Positions 46,701-58,388 of a stretch of 64,000 bases of DNA are shown piece by piece (position 1 is the stretch's first letter; the number at the start of each line of letters is the position of its first letter). The stretch lies in NCBI GenBank assembly GCA_029948255.1, contig JALIZF010001701.1, positions 310,001-374,000 of the forward strand, written 5' to 3'. Made by a program: the position numbers and the translations under genes. Below the pieces are notes generated by a model. That model made no database searches. It saw only the letters and a list, made by a program, of their open reading frames with translations, and was not told where the DNA came from. This DNA is from Telmatactis stephensoni. Lineage: Eukaryota; Cnidaria; Anthozoa; Actiniaria; Isophelliidae.

Positions 46701-48862
46701 ATTATTGAATTATCCTTGTTTATGTTTTACCCCTCCCCACCCCTCTACCTCCAACAATATGTGCCTTCTCTGTGAACGACCTGAACTTACTAGCTGGGCA
46801 TTTTTAAAATTCTGATATGTAGTAAAATCTCAAACGTAAGGTATTTTCAAAAAGTTTTTTTCCGCACAAATTTTATTGGCCTAGTTTTGATTGCATTATT
46901 AGTTCTCGAAACATCGTGTCCCTCCCCAGAAATATGGGGAAGGGGTACCGTTAAGCGTACATTTATAAAAGTGAGTTTATTATGTGGTTCCATGGCAACG
47001 GATGCAAAACTGGCTACAATGAAAAACAATGCACCAAACAGTCCATTAGATACAACTCATTAAGTTCTATTTGAGGTTCATCATATTCAGCACACCTCAT
47101 CAAAGTGCATAAAGACTGCTCATTCATTCACTCTGTGTTTTCCCAAACATAAATCTACCTACCTACCTCAGAGATTATTCCAGAACTCTCTGATCTTTTG
47201 GATCACAAAGTAAAGTATTAGGCAAAAGCTGTGTGTTACTAGGAGGCCGGAAAATTCTAGTAACAAAGGGCTAACAGCATGGAATGCAGAAAGGTGTTAA
47301 TTGTCGGTGGTTGTGTTTAAACGGTGTACCTCATTGGTTGAAGCATGAAAATCGCTTATATCTCTATCCGTAATTTATTATCTGATTCCCTCTTACTGAA
47401 AATGTGGAATCTGGGGAGCATGGCAAATTAGAAGCATCAGCTATTGGTCAATGATTTGAATGACCGTGATTGGATGAAATCTTTCAACACAAAGAAACTG
47501 TTTCAAAGAGCAGTTTTTGTACATTTTATTTTAAAAGTTCTTGTATCCATCGGTTGATATATTTTCGTTCCGAAGCCATTCTACCGTGGGGACAACGAAA
47601 TGCCGTTGAACAGTGAGACTCGCCTAGTTCTTACTCTTGTTACTTAATACTATGGTCATTTGAGTCTGCTCAAACGAATCACAAACGTGTGAAACTAGCG
47701 ACAGTAAAAACCTGAACTCGTTGTCATTTCACTAGCGGTACATATTCACTTTTGCTCTCCATTGTACTAATTACAGACCGCCACAGCCATATTAGGAAAC
47801 TCAGTTTCACTTCGCACTCATTTGCATCTTGGGGTTTACGTTTTGTCCCACAAAGTACCTGCCGTCCCGCTACGACGACGCAGCGGTAAAATCGTGTCAT
47901 GAGTGGAATTCGCTGCGGGTGTTGTCTTCTTTTTATAGCTACGAGCTTAATTTGTACATATTTAAGTCGATTGCGATAAAGTGTAATGGGTCAAGATGGT
48001 GCTTGGGTCGACCAAATACACTTGATGAATATTGAGAGTAATTCCGCCTTGTTTTTTGACTTCGTGTATAAGTTTTAGACACTTTGAAAAAGGCTGAAAA
48101 AATAGGTGAAAATTCAGAAGCTTTGACTGGAAACTATAATCTTGTCAAAATTGTTAAGACGATTGAACATTTTCAACCGTGCGTATATATTGTAATTGAT
48201 CCTCTTGTATTTCTAGCTATTCCCGCACCCTTCAAGCCATGTTGTGAAATCCATGACATAACGGATCGGGTTTTTTTTTCATCCAACACACCACCTTGTC
48301 TGCCTAGAAACCGCAACTTTGGACAGGGGGATGTGGGGGAATGCAAAAGACTAGCCATCTCACAAATTTGAAATACACCAGAAACTCTGCCAAATGTTAT
48401 CGTGCCAATACGTTTTGGCAAGGATTGTAGTTACAGACCCTACTCAATGTTCATCTCGAGGACTTGAAATCCCCGGAAATCTTGCGATTGTAATCGAATT
48501 GCTATTCAATATGTTTGATATTAAAGAGGCTGAACTTAGATCTTTGGATGTTTTACTTGACGTCCGAATAAACCTCAGAACGATTGATGTATCGCCGGTG
48601 AAACTCTGTTAATAAAACTCGTACGACTCCTGGATGGTTATTGAAACGTTTTGTTTCTGGGCAAAATTGTACCTTTCTACAGACTATGAAAAATTTATCG
48701 TGATCACGGAAACCTATGCTTGAATCTTTGTGGTACAAAAATGGCTAAAAAATAGTTAATGCAGAATCTCAAGCCGAGCAGATCAGTGCAGATGTTTTCT
48801 TCCCTTCTCGTTAGAGAAGTAATAAGGAAAACTCTACCAAATTACACGATAATCTTGATTTT
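46701..48862. other. non-coding interval
   Basis: No gene or clear repeat supported; reading frames here lack motifs and splice context. Confidence 0.45.
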
Positions 48863-49072
48863 GTGGCGCGGCACTCCTAAATCTGGGGTACGCGGACCGA
48901 TTATTTTCACACTGACCCTATAATTATTATTATCACACCTTAGAGGATATTCATTTTTGCACTGTCCTGCGTGCTTTTTGTTTAAATTTTCCAATTTATC
49001 ACTAACAGACTTGCATCACAGTGCGAAAAATGATCGGTCGGTTCCGCGTGCCCAGAGTTAGGGATGCCATAG
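48863..49072. mobile_element. foldback MITE upstream of the HES-type gene
   Basis: TGGCGCGGCACTCCTAA, GTACGCGGACCGATTATTTT and CACTG are mirrored imperfectly at 49020-49072. Confidence 0.65.
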
Positions 49073-49411
49073 TATAAAATGGTTGGTCCAAAGGATGCTT
49101 AAGCTTGTTTCGTTCTTTTGTTTCTTTTTTCTTTTCTTTCACTGATGACATTTCCTGAATTCAAACCTTTTAACTGTGATTCAAACGAACGTTGATCTTC
49201 ACACGCTTCTATTTATTTTAAATATTGCAGCAAAACGGACAGCGGCAGTCTAAAAACAAAAAGAATTAACGTCTTAGAGCAAAACAAAGAAAAGTAAAAT
49301 GTTCGCGTTTGTTCGTTGTCCACATTACGCTTCAGAGCTTGCAAATCTCTTTGTTTAGTCTCAGTCTAGCTTCGTCGTCAAGATTTGTACACACTTAGTC
49401 TAACACTGGAG

Positions 49412-49421
49412 CGTGGGAAAA
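49412..49421 (+). promoter_or_regulatory. CSL/RBPJ (Su(H))-like site, distal
   Basis: CGTGGGAAAA matches the CSL consensus YGTGGGAA. It lies about 0.8 kb upstream of the HES-type start codon. Confidence 0.4.
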
Positions 49422-49526
49422 ACTCGAGTCATTGTAATCGACTTGAAATGTCACTCATCGATTCATTGTTCTTAAAGCATCTGCGAGCGTCTCGTTGAAT
49501 GGTCATTTGGTGAAACAATGGATTAA

Positions 49527-49532
49527 CACGTG
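49527..49532. promoter_or_regulatory. CACGTG box upstream of the HES-type gene
   Basis: A palindromic CACGTG about 0.7 kb upstream. HES proteins can bind such boxes, so autoregulation is possible but unproven. Confidence 0.25.
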
Positions 49533-50015
49533 CGGAGTAGTTCAAGCACCTAATTCCGTATTTACCGTTTTCTTTGTGTTTTGATAAAACTGTTGGATAA
49601 TAGCGTTCCTCTATGAGTGTGAGTGGGGTTCCAGTTACACTTGGGCGCAAATACTAGTATTTATATTTTGAACCAATCGCTGTCTTGCATTCTCACGGTT
49701 ATCTCCGGGATACCTGCCCAAAACGAGAGTTTAATCTGCCCTTAAAAGATCAATTTATTGGTACCTTTTATATACAGCTGTAATGGCTAGAAATAATCTG
49801 GGCAAATTTTAGTCTTGTTTGAACTAGTGTGGGTTTGGGATGAGGGAAAAGATGAAAGATTTTTAGTTGCTGCTTATGGATGAGTCGGTGAGGTTGTGAT
49901 TTGGGTCTTTGTCGGTGTGGACGCGCTTGAATAAGACTCATCCAAGCATACAATCACAGTCACTGCAAGACACAATAGCACGGCTTGTGAATTGTTGGGA
50001 ACATTGAAGGCCCTC

Positions 50016-50025
50016 TTTTCCCACG
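50016..50025 (-). promoter_or_regulatory. CSL/RBPJ (Su(H))-like site, proximal
   Basis: The minus strand reads CGTGGGAAAA, 190 bp upstream of the start codon. Notch-responsive HES genes characteristically carry such sites near the promoter. With the distal site it gives two matches in opposite orientation, but about 600 bp apart rather than as a close SPS pair. Confidence 0.5.
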
Positions 50026-50211
50026 GTCCAAACAGTAAATAATTAAGGCCGTGTGATAAGGCGCTTCCAAACCACTCGTAGCGAACACTTGATCAGTTAT
50101 TCCAAACGAGATCAATCGCTCCAAAGCCTTGATCGGTCATTCCAAAAGACTTGATCAATCGTTCCAAAAGCATTATCTATCGTTCCAAAGCCGAACATCG
50201 TCCAAAGTCAC

Positions 50212-52675
50212 ATGCATTTCGGTGAGAAAATGGTTCAGGATTCCTCTGCACTGTCTACGATGAGCGAAAGCGAAGGGAGAAAGGTACCGTTGTTTTCGAC
50301 TCGATCTACCATCCGTACACTATTCCAGCTCTGTATTTTGCAGCATTTGTATCATTTGTTTTATATTCATCGAAAGTACACAAAACGAACCTGATAATCG
50401 AGCTATTATTATGATTGATTAATATAGAATTTTGTAATTGGGTGTTTAATTTAATTAATGTTCATTAGAACTAAATCCTGAATTCCTCTGGTGTCTTTCA
50501 GTGGTCTAAACCCATCATGGAAAAGCGACGACGCGAAAGAATCAACAAAAGTCTAGAAGAATTAAAACGACTAGTTCTAGAGGCCCAACATCGGGATGTA
50601 AGTACAGAAAGAAACAATTAAAGTGTTCAGTAGTTATGAGGTGCCCAGGAGGTGGAGGAGATACCCTCTTCGATCGACAGAGGTTTTGTTTACAAGGACA
50701 TGTATAACATTCTAGCTGTCGTGACAGATAGTCCTGTCCGTTGTAAAGAGGTGTCCGTATTATGGAAGTGTCCATATTATGGAGGTGCCAATAAGAACGC
50801 TGTGGGGCGCATCACAGCGTATCATCATATCTGCAGTAGGCTATTCATTATATCTGCAGGCTATCATTATATCTGTAGTCTAAGACACCTGAGTCTCGAA
50901 AAACGAACGCTATTTTCCCGTTGTTTTCCAGAATTCTTTATTATTGCGTGCGAGCGAGGTCAGTGGACAAAAATATTAAGAAACGATAGCATTTATTAGA
51001 AACGAGAATTTCTTCCCATGCACTTACATGTGCAAACGAAGGTACCACGCTCGTTTTTTGATGAATTTTTGTTGTATTGCTTGTGCGCACCATACATGAT
51101 GTATTCTGGGAAATTACGGGAATATTTTAAGATATTTGAACAAGTTTTGAATTTGGCGTCTTTCTTTTTCCTGCAGAGCTCAAGGTATACTAAACTAGAA
51201 AAGGCAGATATTTTGGAAATGACGGTGAAGCATTTGCGATCCTTGAGGAATCGCCAGAAATCTGGTAAGCCATGGATATGCACTTGTGAAACATCTAGCC
51301 CGGAACAGGAACTGCCTGTCAGTGACACCTTCCCAGAGTATCAATACTTCCGTAACCATCATCTTGTTTGTCAACTAAAATTCACCTCGATGTTGCCAAC
51401 AAATCATTATGACCCAGCGCGCTCAAGTGAGGCCAGAGGGCAAAAATATAAAGCAAGCCAGTTCAGGATATCTCTATATACTGAACACATGCAACAGAAA
51501 ATGGGTGGAATACCTTCATCTGATAAAAGTGCCTAGAATGACTAACGAAATCTCCTAAAGTTTCTGTTACACTAGCTCTGATATAACAATCAATGTTTTT
51601 CTCATATAAATGCAATGGATCCCAATGATATCATTTCTTAATTTTTTTGTTCCTTGATCTCGCTTTTGTGCGCACGAAAGAGAGCGAAAGAGAGAATTGT
51701 GGGAAACTTTGGGAAGGAAAATGAGCTTTTATCATGTAATTCCAAAAATCACAGTACAGAAATATAATTACCATAGCTGGAAAGAGCACGTCAAAATTAA
51801 TAAAACTGTGAAGTTTGAATGAAGCAACTTGTAAACTCAGGAAGATATGAATTTTCCGAAATCGAAATTTTTATCAGTGAAAACATTCGCTGGTAGACAA
51901 GAGATGCCTACCAGCAAAGGTTTTCTTACAAATTCACACTTTTCAAAAATTCATATTCTCGCGAATTTTGGATTTAGTTCCTTCAAACTTCACTGTCTTG
52001 CTAATTTTAGCATGCTCTTTCCAGCTATAGTAATTCTGTTTTACGAATTTAAAAATACCTGATAAAAGCTCATTGTCATAAAGTAGGACTGAAATTAGAT
52101 TTTTTTTAGTTCACCTGACTACTGTTTCCTTAGCAGGGTTTTTTTGTCAACCAGATTCTGCATTCCCCTTACACCTATCGGTCTCGAACTAACGAATGAA
52201 CGAAAAAATAAATATTAATTGGCCGATTCATTTCTTGATTTTGTTGTTCTTAAAATTTCTCTTTAAATGAAGCTATTGCCCTTTGCACTACGCTCCCAAT
52301 TGATTTTTAAAGTAACATCATTCTTGCACGATTTCAGTTTCGTCTGGTCAGCTGCTGAGCCAATCACTTCTCCCTGGTGTATCTGTCGGCTGCTTTCGTT
52401 GTATCCCAGACATTGACCATAGCGTCACAACACCCAATAGCGTCGTTATGGATACAAATCGAACACCAGTGTCACGCCATCCAGGTCTTGTTCCAGAACG
52501 CGAGAGAAGTGTCACGGTACCTTCAGATCTAGGCCCCCTCGGTCTTTCGCCCCAACGTGTTCATCCTGTTCATCTAAGTACCGCTGTCCAGTTTATACCC
52601 GTGTGCTCAAGTGAATATGTTAATGTATGTCCGCCCGGTACGGAATCAAGTCGGGCATTTTGGAGACCGTTTTAA
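50212..52675 (+). CDS. HES/Hairy-type bHLH repressor ending in WRPF
   Basis: Four exons: 50212-50283, 50502-50597, 51177-51264 and 52338-52675. All are GT-AG and in phase, giving 594 nt or 197 residues. Exon 2 opens with KPIMEKRRRERINKSLEELK: a basic region with the HES-family proline, then helix 1. Exon 3 holds helix 2 (KLEKADILEMTVKHLRSL). The intron positions inside the bHLH match the usual HES layout. The last exon ends FWRPF-stop, a variant of the Groucho/TLE-binding WRPW tail. The Orange domain that normally follows the bHLH is not recognisable; exon 4 goes straight to a Ser/Pro-rich linker. HES proteins act in the nucleus as Notch-induced dimeric repressors; the upstream CSL-like sites agree. 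ATGs at 50212, 50230 and 50257 are all in frame, so the start is not fixed. An unseen Orange-encoding exon between 51265 and 52337 was looked for and not found. Confidence 0.87.
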
Positions 52676-52677
52676 GA

Positions 52678-52838
52678 GAGGCTCGGCATAGCTTCCTCTG
52701 CAAGCAACACTTGCGGTTTTTTTGGGAAAACTGTCTCTCGGGTTTCCTTTGTCGAAAACTTCGAACACAGGAAACCTACGAGACAGCTTATTCCCAAAAA
52801 CAGCCAGTGCTTCCTGCAGACGAGGCTCGGCTCGACAT
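52678..52838 (+). repeat. imperfect hairpin in the HES-type 3' UTR
   Basis: GAGGCTCGGC...CTCTGCAAGCA...CACTTGCGGTTTTTTTGGGA...CTGTCTC...GGTTTCCT is mirrored, with bulges, by AGGAAACC...GAGACAG...TCCCAAAAACAGCCAGTG...CTGCAGACGAGGCTCGGC. The arms are about 70 bp. It starts 3 bp after the stop codon and precedes the AATAAA, so it should be transcribed. Confidence 0.7.
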
Positions 52839-52910
52839 AGGTTTTAATTTTTAAAGTGGTATTTCACCAATGTACAGACGGGACAGGTTATTGTAATTCC
52901 ATGAAAAATT

Positions 52911-52916
52911 AATAAA
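52911..52916 (+). terminator. poly(A) signal of the HES-type gene
   Basis: AATAAA 236 bp past the stop codon, the first canonical signal downstream. Confidence 0.5.
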
Positions 52917-53334
52917 GTAAGTTTTAATATTTTTTTGGTCTTTTTGTGCTGTTGGTATACACCTATTTCAAAAAACGTCGGACTAAAGACCCCAAGCATA
53001 CGCGACTCGCCAGAAAGGGAGTATGGGAAGAAATTATTAGATGTCAAGACGACATCTACATCAGGCTTGCTATACCCTTATACAACACAGAACTTCGGTT
53101 CATTTCTTGATGCCTAAAATCAGTGTCGAAGCCGAAAAATGAGTTAAGTTTTGCATCTACCCATGCTCCCTTTCGGTCTAGTCGATAGTGCTTTAGGTCT
53201 CTTGTCCGACAACCTTTTGTGAAACAGGTGTATCTTATAACAACCCTACCTAACACTAGAAATTAAAGCATTCTAGTATGTATATATAGCGAAGTTTTAA
53301 AAAATCGCATAGGTAAGCGGGAAGAAACCGAAAT

Positions 53335-53406
53335 GATGCTATCACGAGAAATCAAAATCCCACTTTAGTTTAGTTCCTTTGAAGGTGATATTGAAGTTTA
53401 AATTAA
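53335..53406 (+). repeat. dispersed repeat D3, copy 1
   Basis: TATCACGAGAAATCAAAAT, then CACTTTAGTTTAGTTCCTTT and GAAGGTGATATTGAAGTTTA recur at 63933-64000, the very end of the window. Confidence 0.8.
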
Positions 53407-53408
53407 TT

Positions 53409-53710
53409 TGAAGATGGTTTTGAGTTGTCTGTCCTCTTATTGACGCACTCTTGATGTCAAAAATGTTCAAAACTTACGAGCGCAGCGAGTGATTTCACTG
53501 CAAAGTTTTGAACTTTTTATGGCGTCAAGGTTGTGTCAATAATTGTTTTTTACAACAGTAATTTGAGATAAAAGTTACAAAATCCTTATCAAACGGGGTA
53601 ACAGAATGAGCGCGCGCGCCGAAACGCGTCAGCAGTGTATCTGATCCTCTTATTTACGCTCTAATCGACCAATCAGATTACGAGCTAGATTAGCATCAAG
53701 TGTTGTAAAA
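53409..53710. repeat. dispersed repeat D1, copy 2
   Basis: A longer copy of the element at 18601-18835, with an extra inner hairpin (GTTCAAAACTT ... AAGTTTTGAAC) around 53468-53515. Confidence 0.75.
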
Positions 53711-54875
53711 TACCAAATGGAGATTTATTCAACAGCATACTGGTGCGTGGTGTCAACGTTCATAAGCATGTCACTTCTCAACCGCAACTATACAGAGAGT
53801 TTTTATCATACGATATTCCCTACTTTTATAAGAACAAACGAGTAATGAATTGTGGTTCATATCAGGGAGCATTGTGTTTAATATGGAAAAGGTTTTGAGT
53901 CCTATATATTGTATGTTTTAGAAATGGGAGTTACCCATTTTTGCGCGTCACTTTTTTGCGTCCAAGAAATGCGAGAAAAAGGCAATAACAAAGAGCTTGA
54001 GAAATGTAGAACGTGAGAGGTGTGCTGTATGGCAAAAATAGACTTACGTTAACTAAAGATATTTTTAAATTATAGTTTATTTTTTAAATCATTACAAAAC
54101 CGACGTTCGCTGTATAACCTTTGTGAGGTAGTGGCAGGGTCCACATGGAATTTGAAATAAATTCGTATTTTCCTGATTTAAGTAGGAAAAGTACTCGCGT
54201 CGTGGCATTTTCACCAAAAATGTTTTCAACTAACAATACATTTTACAATGTATACTTCATCAACAGTAGCAACGTATAGTTATATTTTACCAATTTGCCA
54301 ATGTATATTTAACCAATTTTACATGTAACAATGCAAATAATAGGCTTTATTTCCAGAGGGTAAAAACACATGACAGTAGTTTGACAGCATGCAGTATTTT
54401 ACCAACTTTACAATAGTGATGCATTGCATATATACATAAAAGAAAACTGAAAAGACGACCCTTCGTTTGGTGGCTAAATATATTATATTAATCAGTAATT
54501 TCTGTACATAATGCTTTAAGCTTTGGCAAAAATCACGTAGAATTCCCAGTTAGAATTCCCAAACATTTGTTCATTCCGCCAAATTAACCGACCTACAAGC
54601 TGGAGTCCTGTCGACGCCCCAATACTAGACGCATCAGTATCGCATCGCTTTCCCTTGAGCATTTAGATACACTGTGCTGGCCGAATTCGTGTAAGCTAGC
54701 GAAGCTTAGATAGCTAAAAACCTCTTCTAAAACTAATTTACAGGAGATTTACCCTGTACATGTACATATGGCTCAGTAAATCGATCAGCCATTATTCCGA
54801 ACTCTGCATGATGGATAAGGGTCTGCCTCTGTCCAATATCTAATATTACACATAGTACCAACAATTGCCAGTTAT
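53711..54875. other. non-coding interval
   Basis: AT-rich; no gene supported. It lies downstream of ART copy A. Confidence 0.45.
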
Positions 54876-55960
54876 TTACATTTCGTCATAAGTTATTACT
54901 ATGGTCAGATATTCGCTAAGTTCCTCTGCAAAATCATCGCTGATGATGCAGAGTTGGTGGGATTCAAGTTTTGCCTCACGATTCTGTTGTTCACAGTTGT
55001 CGTCGGTTCTAGATGAAACAGATATAGGGCCCTCGATGAAATCATACTTCCTCAAGAAACTTGCGCATCTTTTTCGTTGGTTTTCCTGCACGATTTTGAG
55101 AGACAATTTCTTGCCACTGACTTTGTTTTGACTCATCTTTAAGATCCAAACCCTTTGCTTGCTTGAAGCATGAATTAGGTATTTTGTACCCCAAAACCAC
55201 GGGTTTTTGTGTTTGGCTGAAAGCCCAATCTCTTGCATGAAGATAACTTTTGGTCAAATAAAACCCTGCGCCATCGCTAAAATCTCGCCTTCGAAAGCCA
55301 CAGTTCACCTCAATTCCATCGGAACAAATATCTTGTGCGCTTTGAAGGTCTGTTCCATGGAATAGCACAGTGTGTAGCTCATCTTTGCATAACATGGACA
55401 AAGATTTGGAGAATTGTACTCTCGAGCTATCGTCCTCGATGATAGTACGCCCATCACTAGAAACATTCACATCAGGTAAGTTTAAAACATGGACGCCAGA
55501 ACGCCACTGCGGTTTTGAATCAAAACTGCCATACACGCTCGACAAAACAGGGTTGTATTTGAATTCGTCGATTACAAAGCGCATAGGCAGCGTCGATGGG
55601 GTCAACATGATCGGGAACCAGCTTCGAGCGTTTCAAAATTGCTTTCACTGCGTCACTACCTTCTTCAAACCCAACATTGACCAAAAAGTCTTCGTTCAAT
55701 TTGTTTTTCAGTGAAATATCCTCAATTTCTTTTAAGCTATTTTCCAAGAAAATGAGTAGCCAGTCGTTTATGGGTTCGTGATTCCTTATGTTTTCTTCAA
55801 AAGACTCGAGTTTGTCCAAGAAGCCATTTTTAATGTTTAGTAGATAACAAAGGATGTTTGACTGTTCTTTGGGATCGATCGAAGGCGAGGATAGCGCTTT
55901 TTTGAAGTCGTTCCCCCCTGAAAAACCTCCGTTTCTTCTGAAATTCGAATGTTTTATCAT
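54876..55960 (-). pseudogene. ART-fold (DUF3990-like) gene, copy A, two frameshifts
   Basis: A minus-strand single-exon gene of about 360 codons broken into three frames. It starts at MIKHSNFRRNGGFSGG. An extra base near 55585 turns the DAAMRFVIDEF stretch seen in copy B into another frame. Another extra base near 55060 breaks RKFLRKYDF. Reading across both restores alignment with copy B to the end (YDEM-stop). The catalytic-type motifs are present: LFHGTD, DFSDGAGFYLT, ARDWAFS and SHQLCIISDDFAEEL. These fit the ADP-ribosyltransferase-like DUF3990 fold. Two independent +1 changes in otherwise well conserved coding suggest a young pseudogene or assembly indels. Confidence 0.72.
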
Positions 55961-56021
55961 GGCACGATAAAAGATGATTCCGCTTAGTCGTCTTGTTTGT
56001 AACTAAAATGATTGTTTTCAC

Positions 56022-57380
56022 TGACTTTGCTTTGCGTTGTCCGCTTTTGTTCGAAGAATTAGTACGCCTACTGAAACCGCATTATTCGACGTCACAAATA
56101 ACACCATAAACTCAATCCACAAGCCTTCCAAACACGAAAAAGGAAACGGTTCTGAATTTGAGACGTGTACTTTTTCGGCTTGGAAACCAACAGCACTACC
56201 GAGACAGCGTATTGAAACAACGCCACAGTTGTTTTCCCTTTGCTCGATAACCTGCTTAGACTGATGTCATACGAAACTGTTAGGGATTGGTTGAAGAAAA
56301 TTCCGCCCCTTGTACCGAGTTGAACTGGATTGGTTGAAGTCGAACTCGATACTAATACCGTGTCATGACTCATGCAAATCGATCGAACCGTTTGAAAAGG
56401 CTTTACATAATCAATGACCATGTTCCTATATTTGGAGAACAATGTCGTAAGCGGAAGTTGCTGACCTTTAATCGAAGCTTCCTTAGCTGATGAGGTATGA
56501 TATGTGAAAATAAATACTGAGGGTGACTAAGTAACCTTAAGCTAAGTAGACTGACACAAGTATTCATATCAAAGTGACTTTAATCGGGAGTAACAGTGCA
56601 ATCACTGTACATCTACAGGCTAAAGGGCGTCCTTTTCCCCAGTGGCCAACTCGTAGATTGTATATAATGATTGTCTTGATGGTAAAACATGGCTAGAATC
56701 CTGGAATCACCGCGTCAGTTTCCACATACTTTCAAAGTTTTTCAAAACTGTTAGGACCTTTCCGCTACGCTACTAGCTATCTTTACACCTTGTTCTTTCG
56801 TTGGTCAAGCTGTGGTTACAGAAAAAACGGTATGCACCCCTTCGAATTCTTGGTGCTGTTTCAAAGTATCAATTAAAGCTTGCTCAGTCCGGCGGTGCCT
56901 TACCATCAGACAACCTCATGTAAAGATGTCTGGTATGTTGACATAAAATCCATCTTCGGAAGCTCGAATAAGTTTAAGGTATTATCTCAAACTCAGTTAA
57001 ATCTACGACAGATGTCTATTTCCAAAAGTGACGGCATTTGTACACTGTCAACACTTAAAATACCGCTGAACAGTTTTTGTGAGTCGACTTCTTGGAATTG
57101 ATCATTGAGTGAGTCCGAGAAAACGATTGTGGCATTGCTTTGCTCAGTTGTATGGTATTGTTAGGAGTGTCTACAGCATTCAAAGCCAAGGAATGGCGTT
57201 TTCATGACCAACAGCTAAATGTAATTAACGTGTCCTTACTACAGTGCCTCCCCTTTTGGGACAACAAAAGGCTGAAATAACGACTTTCAAATCCGTGCTT
57301 CAATCAAAATCTACGTACGTTGTAATATCGAAAAGAGATTTTCTACTTGCATTGAATTTCTCAATCAAGATTACAGAAGG
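56022..57380. other. interval between divergent ART genes
   Basis: Its left part (56040-56330) resembles 63690-63880, extending the A/B segmental duplication. A coding-like stretch (56925-57100; YVDIKSIFGSSNKFKVL, ending at a stop) lacks a start or splice support and may be a gene remnant. Confidence 0.4.
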
Positions 57381-58388
57381 ATGATGTCTGAGAAGCTGAG
57401 TATCTTTTACAACGCGGTTTCCGAGTTTGTAGGAACGACATCCGAAACAATCAATGATTCTCTTAACGTATACGCGAAGAATCTTGATCTTGAAATCCAA
57501 AGCTTTGGTCCTGGACCTTGGAGTGTTCATGAGTTTAACTACATTTGTAGTGGATATAGTGGCGAGGAGTTTATTCCATTTAGTTGTGTTTTGCTCTACG
57601 GACTGGTTGAGAGGCGTTCTCTGATTAGAAAACAAATCAATTTGGGCTGGGATGGTTTCTTCGGTCTATTTCTACGAGAACAACGAGGATGCAGTAGATA
57701 CCCTTACCAAGAATCCATTACAGGAAAATGGTGCACGCAAGAAATCCCTCAATCTGGAGATTCCACAAGCGTGGAAACAGATTCGAAAACCGTAGTTAAC
57801 ATATTGAACATGCAAGGAAAACCTAAGAAGGATCATGCGTATCCTTTGTTGAATGGTAAGGCCTTCCCAAGCGCTCTAAAAGAAGACGGTTTTTTAGTAT
57901 TGTTCCACGGGACGGGTCATGATGCTGCTGTTAATATCATAGAACAAGGAATAGACACAAAGAAGAGCCGTGCAAAGCAAGACTTTAGTAATGGTGGGGG
58001 ATTTTACCTTAATGATGATTACAAAGACACCGAAAACTGGGCCTTTCATAGAAATCCAAAATGCCAAGCAGTTATAATTTTCAAGATTCCACTAAATGTG
58101 TTTGATGAGTTTAGAGCATCATCTATTAATCTGCAAGGCGATGCTCGCAAGAGAAAGTGGAGGGAAATCACTTCTCAGTGCCGCTCTGGAAAGCTAGAAA
58201 AGGAATTTCGAAAGAAACTGAAATCTGTGTCTTACATAGAAGGCCCTATGGCCAGTATCAACGAAAGTATACGTACTGGAAAGATTCGCGGACAAAAAGC
58301 GGGAAGCTATCAAATGTGCTTGCATTCTGAAGCACTAGCCGAAGTGTTTAACAGGCATTTACATTCTGCGGTGTTTTTTAAAGTTTGA
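57381..58388 (+). CDS. ADP-ribosyltransferase-fold (DUF3990-like) protein, intact
   Basis: An uninterrupted 335-residue frame, apparently a single exon. The N-terminal 150 residues are not recognised. From about 172 the protein has LVLFHGTG (the HG dyad of ART folds, 175-178), HDAAVNIIEQGID, DFSNGGGFYLN (201-211), ENWAF (about 218-222), VIIFKIP, and a C-terminal SYQMCLHSEALAEVF (309-323). The two minus-strand copies have the same motifs in the same order, so these are the conserved core. Members of this superfamily use NAD to modify proteins or small molecules. Whether this one is catalytic is unknown: the third residue of the usual H-Y-E triad would be in the SYQ stretch and reads Q, as in some divergent or inactive members. 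No signal peptide or TM is visible, so it is probably cytosolic. It differs much more from A and B than they do from each other. MM at 57381 is the first ATG of the frame. Confidence 0.78.
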   Translation: MMSEKLSIFYNAVSEFVGTTSETINDSLNVYAKNLDLEIQSFGPGPWSVHEFNYICSGYSGEEFIPFSCVLLYGLVERRSLIRKQINLGWDGFFGLFLREQRGCSRYPYQESITGKWCTQEIPQSGDSTSVETDSKTVVNILNMQGKPKKDHAYPLLNGKAFPSALKEDGFLVLFHGTGHDAAVNIIEQGIDTKKSRAKQDFSNGGGFYLNDDYKDTENWAFHRNPKCQAVIIFKIPLNVFDEFRASSINLQGDARKRKWREITSQCRSGKLEKEFRKKLKSVSYIEGPMASINESIRTGKIRGQKAGSYQMCLHSEALAEVFNRHLHSAVFFKV

